NCBI GenBank assembly: GCA_023426345.1
Contig: JAFAAX010000020.1
Span: 1-58,989, forward strand
DNA: 58,989 nucleotides
Source: Actinomycetes bacterium
GTDB taxonomy: Bacteria; Actinomycetota; Actinomycetes; Actinomycetales; Actinomycetaceae
Reading direction: 5' to 3'
Shown here: positions 1-7,922 of the stretch, in pieces
How positions within the stretch are numbered: the stretch's first letter is position 1
How the letters are laid out: each line of letters starts with the position of its first letter
Program-made: the position numbers and the translations under genes
The notes under the pieces: generated by a model
Database searches by the model: none
What the model saw: only the letters and a program-made list of their open reading frames with translations
Told to the model about the DNA's origin: nothing

Positions 1-2
1 GT

Positions 3-557
3 TCCCGCTCCCCCCTCCGGCCCGCCGCTCCCCGCCGCATCGCCGTGGCGGGCACCTCCGGCTCCGGCAAGACGACGCTGTGCCGGCGCCTCGCCGAGTC
101 GCTGGGACTGCCCCACACGGAGATCGACTCCCTCTTCCACGGTCCGGACTGGCAGCCGCGGCCCGCGTTCCTCGACGACGTCCGCGCGGTGCTCGCCCGC
201 CCCGCGTGGGTGATCGAGTGGCAGTACGCCTCCGCGCGTCCTCTCATCGCGGCCCGTGCGGACCTCCTGGTGTGGCTGGACCCGCCCACGCCCGTCGTGA
301 TGTGGCAGGTCACGCGCCGCACCGTCGCGCGCCGACTGCGCCGCGAGGAGCTGTGGAACGGGAACCGCGAGGCGCCGCTGCGCACCCTCCTCACCGACCC
401 GGACCACATCATCCGCTGGGCGTGGCGGACGCGGCGCTCGCTGGACCGCGCGATCCCCGAGCTCGCCCGCGAGCGCCCCGACCTTCCGATCGTCCATCTG
501 CGCTCGCGGCGCGACGTGGACCGGTGGATCGCCTCGATGCCGCGCGAGGCCGGCTGA
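3..557 (+). CDS. P-loop AAA/adenylate-kinase-like ATPase, 5' end cut by window edge
   Basis: A nucleoside-kinase-like P-loop protein of the kind often annotated as a FlaR-like topology modulation protein. The Walker A motif GTSGSGKTT lies about 16 residues from the visible start, and a short DTEID-like segment (TEIDSLFHG) follows, as in small P-loop kinases. The frame is open to base 3. The residues RIAV just before the Walker A are the usual first beta-strand, so the true start probably lies left of the window; a GTG at 45 is a possible but unlikely internal start because it would cut that strand. About 185 residues are visible. The substrate is unknown. It converges on the sugar kinase gene that ends at 650. 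Confidence 0.75.
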   Translation, partial: SRSPLRPAAPRRIAVAGTSGSGKTTLCRRLAESLGLPHTEIDSLFHGPDWQPRPAFLDDVRAVLARPAWVIEWQYASARPLIAARADLLVWLDPPTPVVMWQVTRRTVARRLRREELWNGNREAPLRTLLTDPDHIIRWAWRTRRSLDRAIPELARERPDLPIVHLRSRRDVDRWIASMPREAG

Positions 558-562
558 TCGGG

Positions 563-598
563 CGCCCCTGACTGGAGGGGCGGTCCGCCCGGACGGGC
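563..598. terminator. Hairpin-rich gap between convergent genes
   Basis: The 92-base gap between two convergent genes holds a CGCCCC/GGGGCG stem (563-568 with 577-582) and a GCCCG/CGGGC stem (587-598). There is no T-run, which is common in high-GC actinobacteria. A bidirectional terminator is inferred from position and pairing only. Confidence 0.4.
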
Positions 599-630
599 GC
601 CTATCCCGGGAGGGCCCGCCCCGCTCCGCC

Positions 631-642
631 GACGAGGGCGGC
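631..642 (+). repeat. Family A repeat copy (intergenic)
   Basis: An exact GACGAGGGCGGC followed by CCGCCC, located 8 bases past the stop of the downstream convergent kinase gene. It belongs to the dispersed family described in the findings. Confidence 0.7.
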
Positions 643-649
643 CCGCCCG

Positions 650-1681
650 TCAGTCCGAGGCGTCCGCCGCCCCGGCGGCCTCGGTGAGTTCCCGGCGCGC
701 TCGGCGAAGCGTCGCCTCCGTCGCCCCGTCGTCGGCCAGCGCCTGCAGCGCGGCGCCGATGATCGGCCGTTCCCGGGTCACGACGAGCCGCGCGAGCGGC
801 GCGCGGCCCGACAGCCCCGAGCGGATGCGCCGCATCAGACGATCGTCCCCGGAGGAGGCGACGCCGCCCCCGACGACCACCGGCGTCTCGCGATCCGCCA
901 GCCCCAGTCGGTCCAACGCGACGCCCGACATCAGGGCGATCTCGTCGCCCAGCGCGTCGACGATCCGCCCGGCCACGGTGTCCCCGCGCCGCGCGCACCG
1001 GAAGACCAGCGGGGACAGCTCGGCCACCCGGGACTCGGCGAGGTCTCCGAAGTGCAGGGCCTCGATGACGGCCGCCAGGTCCGGCCTCCCGAATGCGCGC
1101 GGGATGGCCTCGACCAGTTCGGTCGGCTCCCCGCGCCCGTCGGCGGCGCGCGCCGCGGACCACAGGGCCGCCATCCCGACGTCGCCGCCGCCGCCCCAGT
1201 CCCCCGACAGGGAGCCGAGGGCGGGGAACCGCACGGTGGCCCCGTCGCCGCGCACGCCCAGGCAGTTGATGCCGGTCCCGCACACGACGGCCACGGCGTC
1301 GGGGGCGTCCGTGCCCGTGCGCAGCAGCGCGAGCATGTCGTTCTCGACGCGCAGGGGGACGCCCCGGCTCCAGGCGCGCTCAGCCAGCGCGCGGCGCATC
1401 CGGTCCTTCTCGCGATCGAAGTCCAGTCCGGCGACGAAGAGCCCGACCCGCGCCACCTCGACGCGGCGGCCCGCCGAGGAGGCGGCCTCGTCGAGCACGG
1501 ATCCGACGACGTCGGACAGGGTGCCCACCGCGCGCGCCAGTCCGACGCCCTGGGCGTTGGAGGGCCCGCCGCGCGCAAAGGCGCGGACCGCGCCGTCCAG
1601 GCCGACGGCGACGGCATCCGTCTTCGATCCGCCGCCGTCGACGGCGACGACGACCCGCTCCGGCGGGTCGTCCGCTGTCAT
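650..1681 (-). CDS. BadF/BadG-type N-acetylglucosamine (amino sugar) kinase
   Basis: A 343-residue ASKHA-fold kinase. The phosphate-1 motif is VVVAVDGGGSKTDAVAV at residues 9-25, and the acid-rich VCGTGINCLGVRGDG and VVGGGVASSG phosphate/adenosine segments follow. The family phosphorylates GlcNAc, glucosamine or related sugars with ATP in the cytoplasm. Its ATG overlaps the TGA of the GH4 gene upstream (ATGA), so the two are translationally coupled. With GH4 and an ABC importer in the same locus, it may phosphorylate an imported sugar or disaccharide to create the 6-phospho substrate that GH4 enzymes need; that link is inference. A BadF-fold 2-hydroxyglutaryl-CoA activator is excluded because no Fe-S cysteine pair is visible. 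Confidence 0.85.
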   Translation of the reverse strand: MTADDPPERVVVAVDGGGSKTDAVAVGLDGAVRAFARGGPSNAQGVGLARAVGTLSDVVGSVLDEAASSAGRRVEVARVGLFVAGLDFDREKDRMRRALAERAWSRGVPLRVENDMLALLRTGTDAPDAVAVVCGTGINCLGVRGDGATVRFPALGSLSGDWGGGGDVGMAALWSAARAADGRGEPTELVEAIPRAFGRPDLAAVIEALHFGDLAESRVAELSPLVFRCARRGDTVAGRIVDALGDEIALMSGVALDRLGLADRETPVVVGGGVASSGDDRLMRRIRSGLSGRAPLARLVVTRERPIIGAALQALADDGATEATLRRARRELTEAAGAADASD

Positions 1682-2937
1682 CGCGCCCACGGCAGCCACT
1701 GGCGGTTGCGGGCGATGAGCGCGTCGGCCAGGCCCGTGGCGACGTCCCACTGCCCGACCAGCGGATGGGCGAGCAGCGCGCGGACGACGCGATCGCGCCC
1801 GCCGTCGAGGGCCGCGTCCAGGGCCAGCCGCTCGTAGCCGGCCACGGCCCCCACCAGGCCCTCCATGTCGGGGGGCAGGGCGGGCAGGTCGACGGTGACC
1901 GGCCCGTCGGCCGTGATCGTCGCCGGGACCTCGATGACGTGGTCGTCGGGCAGGAACGGCAGGGAGCCGTTGTTGAGGACGTTGACCACCTGGACGTCGC
2001 GGGCGTCCGACAGGAGCGAGGCGATGAGGTCGACGGCCGCCTCGGAGTAGTAGGCGCCGCCGCGCTCCTGGAGGAGCTGCGGCTTCGTGTCCACGTGCGG
2101 ATCGGCGTAGAGCTCCATCAGCTTCGCCTCGATCTGCATGACCTCCTGGGCCCGGCTGATCGAGTGGAGCTGCTCCTCCAGCACCCGGTCCCGCGAGTAG
2201 TAGTACTCGAGGTAGTAGGAGGGCACGGCCCGGAGCATGGCGATGAGCTCGGCCGGCTGCTCGATCTCCTCGGCGAGGTCCTCCAGGTGCGTGGTGAGCA
2301 GGTCCTCCATGCGGTCGCGCCCGTCCACCCGCACGCCCATCTCCCAGGTGAGGTGGTTGAGCCCGACGTGGTCGAGCTCGACCTGGCGGTGGTCGACGCC
2401 CAGCAGATCCGCGAAGCGCCTCTGGAAGCCGATCGCGACGTTGCAGAGCCCGACGGCGCGGTGTCCGGCCTGCAGGAGGGCGCGGGTGACGATGCCGACG
2501 GGGTTCGTGAAGTCGACGATCCAGGCGTCGGGCTTCGCGTGGCGGCGCACCTGCTCGGCGCATTCCAGGACGACGGGGACCGTGCGCAGCGCCTTGGCGA
2601 ATCCGCCGGGCCCGGTCGTCTCCTGGCCGAGGACGTGGAACGGGTGGGGAAACGTCTCATCGCCGTGGCGCGCCTGCTGCCCGCCGACGCGCAGCTGGAT
2701 GAGGACCACGTCGGCGTCGCTCACTCCGGGGACGATGTCGCGGTGGAGCGTGATGCGGCCCGGGTGCCCGGCGCGGGCGAACATGCGCGCGGCCATGGCG
2801 CCGACCACCTCTAGGCGGTGCGGGTCGATGTCGATGAGCGCGAGCTCGTCGATGGGCAGGACGTCGCGCAGCCGCGCGAATCCGTCCACCAGTTCCGGCG
2901 TGTAGGTGGATCCTCCACCGATGACAGCAAGCTTCAT
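1678..2937 (-). CDS. GH4 6-phospho-beta-glucosidase-type glycoside hydrolase
   Basis: A 419-residue NAD- and metal-dependent family 4 glycosidase that cleaves 6-phosphoglycosides by redox elimination. It starts with the Rossmann signature KLAVIGGGSTYTPE, continues with DFTNPVGIVT, and carries the Mn-binding residues Cys165 (GLCNV) and His195 (NHL). I chose the ATG at 2937 because AGAAGGG lies 8-9 bases upstream; an in-frame ATG at 2946 would overlap that ribosome site. It sits between the ROK repressor and the sugar kinase, with which it overlaps by 4 bases. GH4 enzymes usually follow PTS uptake, yet this locus has an ABC importer plus a kinase. 6-phospho-beta-glucosidase is the closest match by motif; another phosphoglycoside is possible. 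Confidence 0.9.
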   Translation of the reverse strand: MKLAVIGGGSTYTPELVDGFARLRDVLPIDELALIDIDPHRLEVVGAMAARMFARAGHPGRITLHRDIVPGVSDADVVLIQLRVGGQQARHGDETFPHPFHVLGQETTGPGGFAKALRTVPVVLECAEQVRRHAKPDAWIVDFTNPVGIVTRALLQAGHRAVGLCNVAIGFQRRFADLLGVDHRQVELDHVGLNHLTWEMGVRVDGRDRMEDLLTTHLEDLAEEIEQPAELIAMLRAVPSYYLEYYYSRDRVLEEQLHSISRAQEVMQIEAKLMELYADPHVDTKPQLLQERGGAYYSEAAVDLIASLLSDARDVQVVNVLNNGSLPFLPDDHVIEVPATITADGPVTVDLPALPPDMEGLVGAVAGYERLALDAALDGGRDRVVRALLAHPLVGQWDVATGLADALIARNRQWLPWAR

Positions 2938-2998
2938 GGGAGACATCCCTTCTGGTGTGTCGCGGGGGGCGGGACCGTGCGGTTCCGCGGGGTCGATG

Positions 2999-3010
2999 GA
3001 CGAGGGCGGC
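2999..3010 (+). repeat. Family A repeat copy inside an operon gap
   Basis: GACGAGGGCGGC preceded by GGTCGATG, in the 97-base gap between the ROK repressor gene and the GH4 gene. It lies inside what looks like one transcription unit. Confidence 0.7.
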
Positions 3011-3034
3011 GCGGGCCGACCGCCCGCGCGGGGG

Positions 3035-4207
3035 TCAGCCCTCAGGGCCGACGGAGTCGAGGAGGCGGCGGCGCAGGCCCGAGACCAGGACGTCCTGAGC
3101 GCCGGCGGTCACCGGGTTCTCCGAGACGCCGCTCACCTCGACGCGGGCGTGCCAGGGGGAGGAGACGGCCAGCCAGTGGGAGACGCGTGCGGCCAAGCGG
3201 GATCCGCCGGCCGAGGCGGGCAGCCCGGCCAGCACCACCAGGCCGGGGTCGAGGATCGCCAGCGAGGCCAGGAGGCCGTCAGCGATGCGGCGGGCGGCCT
3301 CGCCCAGGAGGGCATCGTCCGCCATGACGCGGGCGAGCGCCTCCCGCACCTCCGCCTCGGGGGCGTCCTCGGCCAGGGCGGGCACGGCGAGCCGCGCCAG
3401 GGCCGTCGCCGAGAGCACGTCCTGCAGCGTCGCGGGACCGTCCGACCGCCCGGGGTCGCGCCGGTCCGACCGGGGCGGCACGGCGAGGTAGCCGATCTCG
3501 CCGGCCGCGCCGGAGACGCCCTGGATGACGGTGCCGCCGATGTCGGTGGCCAATCCGACGCCGGTGCCCATCCACAGGAGGAGGAAGCCGGGGCTGCCGG
3601 CGCCGGCCCCGCGGGTCCGCTCGATGCGGGCGGCCAGCTTGACGTCGTTGTCCAGCACGACGTCGCAGCCGAGCGCCGAGGCGAGCCGGCGGCGGACGTC
3701 GGTGGTCGGCCAGCCGGGGAAGTCCTCGGAGAAGCGGAGGGTGTCCGTGACGGGGTCGACCGAGGCCGACAGGGCCACCACCGCCAGGTCGAGGTCGGCG
3801 ACGGGCACGTCCGCCTGCGCGCAGGCCCGCGACGTCGCCGCGAGGAGTTCGTGGGGGGTGACCGCCTCGGCGCGCAGCTCCACGCGGGCGAGTTCCCGGC
3901 CGAGGACGTCGACGAGGACGGCGGTGAGCTCCGATTCCCGGGCGTCCAGCGCCACGCCCATGCGGGTCCGGGCGACGGGCGCGTACACGGCGGCGTTCGG
4001 GCCGCGCCCGGCGCTCTGGTGGCCGGACAGCTCGATGACGCCCGCGCTCTGGAGGCGTTGGACCACCTGGGTGGCGGTCTGCTTCGACAGGCCGCTGAGG
4101 CGCGCGAGGTCGGTGCGGGTCGACGGCCCCTGCTCGAGGAGGAGCGCCAGCACGCGGCGGTCGTTGAGGGAACGGAGCAGCGAGGGCGTTCCCGGACCGG
4201 TGCTCAT
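3035..4207 (-). CDS. ROK-family transcriptional repressor of the glycoside locus
   Basis: A 390-residue NagC/Mlc-type regulator. An N-terminal winged helix-turn-helix (RSLNDRRVLALLL to SKQTATQVVQRLQSAGVIEL, residues about 8-60) is followed by a ROK sugar-binding domain (GVALDARESELTAVLVDVLG; LWMGTGVGLATDIGG). The zinc-type CXCGXXGC motif of ROK kinases is absent. The ATG at 4207 has GGAGG eight bases upstream; a GTG at 4216 would abut that site. It is divergent from the ABC importer and first in the leftward unit with GH4 and the kinase, so it probably represses both directions and is released by the imported sugar or its phosphate. Two related operator-like sites lie in the divergent gap. 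Confidence 0.88.
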   Translation of the reverse strand: MSTGPGTPSLLRSLNDRRVLALLLEQGPSTRTDLARLSGLSKQTATQVVQRLQSAGVIELSGHQSAGRGPNAAVYAPVARTRMGVALDARESELTAVLVDVLGRELARVELRAEAVTPHELLAATSRACAQADVPVADLDLAVVALSASVDPVTDTLRFSEDFPGWPTTDVRRRLASALGCDVVLDNDVKLAARIERTRGAGAGSPGFLLLWMGTGVGLATDIGGTVIQGVSGAAGEIGYLAVPPRSDRRDPGRSDGPATLQDVLSATALARLAVPALAEDAPEAEVREALARVMADDALLGEAARRIADGLLASLAILDPGLVVLAGLPASAGGSRLAARVSHWLAVSSPWHARVEVSGVSENPVTAGAQDVLVSGLRRRLLDSVGPEG

Positions 4208-4257
4208 CGATGACACCTCCGCGGAGAGGACGAGTAGCGGATGACGTCACCAGACTA

Positions 4258-4270
4258 TCAGGATACCTGA
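4258..4270. promoter_or_regulatory. Operator-like inverted repeat near the ROK repressor start
   Basis: TCAGG-ATA-CCTGA, 51 bases upstream of the ROK start codon. The sequence ACTATCAGGATA around it matches ACTGTCAGGACA in the second site at 4383-4398, which suggests a single regulator binds both. Confidence 0.5.
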
Positions 4271-4357
4271 CGAATCGTGAGCCTCTTTCCCGCGAACGCC
4301 TCCCACATCCCCTTCTTTCTGCGCAGACGTTTGAGCATATCTCCCAGATTCCGCCTG

Positions 4358-4398
4358 TTCCCTTTCGGCATTCCTGTGCTTATACTGTCAGGACAGTA
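4358..4398 (+). promoter_or_regulatory. Promoter with overlapping palindromic operator for the ABC importer
   Basis: A -10 box TATACT at 4381-4386 lies 17 bases after a weak TTCCCT (4358-4363). A near-perfect palindrome TACTGTC-AG-GACAGTA (4383-4398) overlaps the -10 box and the probable transcription start. Binding there would block RNA polymerase, fitting repression by the adjacent ROK protein. Confidence 0.55.
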
Positions 4399-4514
4399 GA
4401 CAATAGATGAGCCCAACGACGTGGCTCACCCCATACCCTCGCCGCCACGGCGCGCCGCGCCGAGGCGACCGATCCCTGCTCCCTCATCCCGCTCAGCCAG
4501 GAGGACTCGACACC

Positions 4515-5837
4515 ATGGGACACCACATCCGCACACTGACGGCCCTCGGGGCGTGCCTCGCCCTGGCCCTGACGGCCTGCTCCTCGGGCGATTCCTCGGG
4601 CGGCGCCTCCGGCGACCAGGCGGGGACGGTCAGCCTCTGGCACTTCTTCAGCGACCGGGAGGCGGACGTCGTCCAGAGCGTCGTCGACGACTTCGAGGCC
4701 TCCCACCCGGGCGTCACGGTCGACGTCCACCCCGGCCAGGACGACGAGAAGCTCCGGAAGGCCATCGCGGCGGGGTCGGACGTCGACGTCGCGATCTCCT
4801 ACTCCACCGACATCGTCGGCAACTTCTGCCAGTCGGGCGCTTTCCAGGACCTCGGGCCGTTCATCCAGCGCGACGGCGTCGACCTGGACGCCCTGCCCGA
4901 CCAGGTGCGGGCCTACACGGAGTTCGACGGGGTGCGCTGCGCGATGCCGCTGCTGGCCGACGCCTACGGCCTCTACTACAACAAGACCCTGCTCGCGGAC
5001 ACCGGGATCGCCGAGCCCCCGAAGACCCTGGAGGACCTCCAGGCCGACGCCCTCGCGCTCACCACCTACAATCCCGACGGCTCGATCAAGACCCTCGGCT
5101 TCAACCCGTGGATGGGATGGCAGGAGAACGCGCCCGCCCACCTGGCCCCGGCCGTGGGCGCGACCTGGTTCGACGACCAGGGCGCGGCGAACATCTCGGG
5201 CGACCCCGCCTGGGCCGAGATCATCGACTGGCAGAAGTCCTTCGTCGACCAGATCGGCGTGGACAAGCTCCAGGAGTTCTCCGCCGCCAGCGCCGACGAG
5301 TTCTCCGCCGACAACGACTTCCAGACCGGGCGCGTCGCGATGGTGATGGACGGCGAGTGGCGCGTCGCCTTCATCGACGACCAGGCGCCCGACATCGACT
5401 ACGGGACCGCGCCCTTCCCCGTGGCCGCGGACCACCAGGACCTCTACGGAGGCGGGTACATCACCGGCAATATCGCCGGCATCGCGAAGGGCACGAAGAA
5501 CGCGGACCTCGCCTGGTCGCTGCTCAAGTACCTCACCACCGACACCGGCGCCGTCACGAAGCTGGCGGACGGCCTGAAGAACGTCCCCACCACCACCGAC
5601 GCGCTGACGGCCACCGACCTCCACGGCAACGCCCACTTCGCGACGTTCCTCGACATCGCCACCGATCCGCACACCCTCACCACCCCGCCCTCCGCCAACG
5701 GAGCCGGCTACCAGCTGGCGTTCGCCGACTGGTGGGCCGGTTACCAGGCCGGCGACGCGGTCAGCGACCTCACGCCCCTCCTCACGGACGTCGACGACCA
5801 GATCGACGCGGCCGCGACCCTCAACGACGTCCCATGA
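4515..5837 (+). CDS. Sugar ABC transporter substrate-binding lipoprotein (family 1)
   Basis: A 440-residue extracytoplasmic binding protein. The signal peptide ends in lipobox LTAC with Cys22, followed by a Ser/Gly-rich linker. The mature part starts VSLWHFFSDREADVVQSVVDDFEASHPGV, the typical opening of family 1 sugar-binding proteins. The ATG at 4515 is preceded by AGGAGG at a 10-base distance. It is first in a three-gene operon with two permeases (4-base and 1-base overlaps). The substrate is not readable from the sequence; the GH4 and kinase neighbours point to a beta-linked disaccharide or an amino-sugar glycan. No ATPase is encoded nearby, so a shared MsmK/MsiK-type ATPase elsewhere is expected. 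Confidence 0.9.
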   Translation: MGHHIRTLTALGACLALALTACSSGDSSGGASGDQAGTVSLWHFFSDREADVVQSVVDDFEASHPGVTVDVHPGQDDEKLRKAIAAGSDVDVAISYSTDIVGNFCQSGAFQDLGPFIQRDGVDLDALPDQVRAYTEFDGVRCAMPLLADAYGLYYNKTLLADTGIAEPPKTLEDLQADALALTTYNPDGSIKTLGFNPWMGWQENAPAHLAPAVGATWFDDQGAANISGDPAWAEIIDWQKSFVDQIGVDKLQEFSAASADEFSADNDFQTGRVAMVMDGEWRVAFIDDQAPDIDYGTAPFPVAADHQDLYGGGYITGNIAGIAKGTKNADLAWSLLKYLTTDTGAVTKLADGLKNVPTTTDALTATDLHGNAHFATFLDIATDPHTLTTPPSANGAGYQLAFADWWAGYQAGDAVSDLTPLLTDVDDQIDAAATLNDVP

Positions 5838-6844
5838 GCGCCACCACCCGCTCCGCCGGGCTCGCGGGCGGCCACGCCCGCGTCCCGGCGGCGCCCTCGT
5901 CGGCGACCCGCAGGATCAGCCCGCTGGAGCGTCATCGCCGCCGGGTCGCCTGGGCCCTCCTGGCGCCCGCCGTGCTGGGCCTGCTCATCTTCTTCGCCTA
6001 CCCGCTGGTGGCCACCGTCTACTTCTCCTTCACGCACTACGACCTGGTGTCCCCGCCGCACTGGGTGGGACTGGCGAACTACCGGTATATGTTCGCCAAG
6101 GATCCGAAGGTCTGGAAGGCCGCGGGGAACACGCTGTGGTTCATCGTCTTCATGATGCCGGTCCGCATCATCACGGCGACGGCCGTGGCGGCCCTGCTCA
6201 CCCGTCCGCGGCCCGCCAACGGCGTGTTCCGCACGATCTTCTACCTGCCGGCGCTCGTCCCGCCCGTCGCCTCCGTCCTGTCCTTCGTCTACCTGTTCAA
6301 TCCCGGCCTGGGACCCGTCAACCGGATCCTGGCCGCCCTGGGGATCGAGGGCCCGCTGTGGTTCAACGACCCGTCGTGGTCGAAGCCCTCGCTGCTCCTG
6401 CTCGGCGTGTGGGTGATGGGCGACCTCATGGTCATCATGCTCTCCGCCCTGCTCAACGTGCCGGCCCAGCAGTACGAGGCGGCCTCCCTGGACGGCGCGA
6501 ACGCCTGGCAGAGGGTCCGCTACGTCACCGTCCCGAATCTGCGGCCGGTCCTCATCTTCGCCGTGGTCACCGGCATCATCGCCGCCCTCCAGTACTTCAC
6601 CGAGGCGGCCGTCGCGGCCGGCGTCGCCTCCGGGAAGGCGATGGTCGGCGAGGGCGTGGGCGCCGGCCTGGGGTACCCGGAGAACTCGACGCTCACCTAT
6701 CCGCAGTGGCTGTACGTCCAGGGCTTCTCCAACTACGCCCTGGGCTACGCCTCGACGCTGGCGGTCGTCCTGTTCGTGGTCGCCACCGTGTTCGTCGCCA
6801 TCCTGCTCAGGTTCACGGACGCGTTCAACGGGGAGGACTCCTGA
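5834..6844 (+). CDS. Sugar ABC transporter permease, MalF type
   Basis: A 336-residue inner-membrane permease with six predicted membrane segments. The cytoplasmic EAA loop reads EAASLDGANAWQRVRYVTVP (about residues 214-233), the contact site for the ATPase. The N-terminal cytoplasmic 35 residues are Ala/Ser/Arg-rich and contain a reverse-oriented family A repeat (5890-5901, coding AAPSSAT). The start overlaps the binding-protein stop by ATGA, so the two are coupled. It works with the next gene as a heterodimeric channel. Confidence 0.9.
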   Translation: MSATTRSAGLAGGHARVPAAPSSATRRISPLERHRRRVAWALLAPAVLGLLIFFAYPLVATVYFSFTHYDLVSPPHWVGLANYRYMFAKDPKVWKAAGNTLWFIVFMMPVRIITATAVAALLTRPRPANGVFRTIFYLPALVPPVASVLSFVYLFNPGLGPVNRILAALGIEGPLWFNDPSWSKPSLLLLGVWVMGDLMVIMLSALLNVPAQQYEAASLDGANAWQRVRYVTVPNLRPVLIFAVVTGIIAALQYFTEAAVAAGVASGKAMVGEGVGAGLGYPENSTLTYPQWLYVQGFSNYALGYASTLAVVLFVVATVFVAILLRFTDAFNGEDS

Positions 6845-7794
6845 TGAGCCAGATCATCCAGTCGACGGCCGCCGGCCTCGCCGCTCCGTCCGCGCCCGCC
6901 GCACCGTCCGCGCCGTCCGCATCATCCGCGCCACGGGGATCCGCTCCTCGGCGGCGAGGCGGGGGCGATCCGAACCGCGTCCTGCTGTGGATCGGCGAGC
7001 ACACCCTCCTCACCGTCCTCGCCCTGCTGTTCCTGGCGCCCATCGTCTTCGTGTTCCTCACCTCCGTGATGCCCAACGCTCAGGCGCTCACCGCCAGCCT
7101 GTGGCCGAGCCACTGGGCCTGGGGCAACTACGCGAGGGTCTTCGACATGGCGCCGATCGGCGCGTGGTTCGCCAACTCGCTGATGTACGCGGCTCTGGCG
7201 ACGGCCTTCATGCTGCTGTCCTCCATTCCGGCGGCCTACGCGCTGGCGAAGATCCGGTTCCGGGGATCCCAGGTGATCTTCACCTGCCTCATCATCGCCA
7301 TGCTGCTGCCGCCCCAGGTCGTCACCATCCCGCAGTACGTGATGTGGTCGAAGATCCACCTCACCGGCACGCTGTGGCCCCTCATCCTGCCGAACCTCCT
7401 GGGGGACGCGTACTCGATCTTCCTGCTCCGCCAGTTCTTCCTCACCATCCCCACCGACTACATCGAGGCCGCGCGCCTGGACGGGGCCAGCGAGGTCGGG
7501 ATCATCACCCGCGTCATCGTGCCGATGTCGCGGTCCGGCATCGCGGCGGCGGGCATGTTCTTGTTCTTCGCCTGCTGGAACGACTACTACGGGCCGCTCC
7601 TGTACACCTCGGAGTCCGCCGAGACCGCCTGGCCCGTGGCCCTGGGCCTGGCCAGCTTCAAGGGCGCGCACTCCGTGGACTGGTCGTCGACGATGGCGCT
7701 CACCATGCTCGTCATGGTGCCCGTGGTCACGCTCTTCTTCTTCGCCCAGAAAGCCTTCGTCGAAGGCATCCAGCTGACCGGCGTCAAAGGCTGA
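6844..7794 (+). CDS. Sugar ABC transporter permease, MalG type
   Basis: A 316-residue permease. A low-complexity APSAPAAPSAPSAS N-terminus (residues 12-30) precedes the first membrane helix, and the EAA loop is EAARLDGASEVGIITRVIVP. It ends with the short EGIQLTGVKG tail typical of MalG-like proteins. Its ATG shares one base with the preceding stop (TGATG). It is the last gene of the importer operon; 128 bases separate it from the repair gene. Confidence 0.9.
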   Translation: MSQIIQSTAAGLAAPSAPAAPSAPSASSAPRGSAPRRRGGGDPNRVLLWIGEHTLLTVLALLFLAPIVFVFLTSVMPNAQALTASLWPSHWAWGNYARVFDMAPIGAWFANSLMYAALATAFMLLSSIPAAYALAKIRFRGSQVIFTCLIIAMLLPPQVVTIPQYVMWSKIHLTGTLWPLILPNLLGDAYSIFLLRQFFLTIPTDYIEAARLDGASEVGIITRVIVPMSRSGIAAAGMFLFFACWNDYYGPLLYTSESAETAWPVALGLASFKGAHSVDWSSTMALTMLVMVPVVTLFFFAQKAFVEGIQLTGVKG

Positions 7795-7922
7795 CACCCG
7801 CGGCCGCCCGCAGCCATGTCCGAAAACAGCCAAACCTCCCCTCCCCGGCCCGCGTAGCCTGGGGACTCCGGGACCGCAGGCCGATGCGGACGCGGTGCGC
7901 CGACACACGGGGAGGAGGCCCG

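Noticed and set aside
650..2563. A single 637-residue protein spanning the kinase and part of the GH4 gene
   Set aside because: Only the part from 1681 downward has kinase motifs; the rest is an arginine/proline-rich out-of-frame reading of the GH4 gene.
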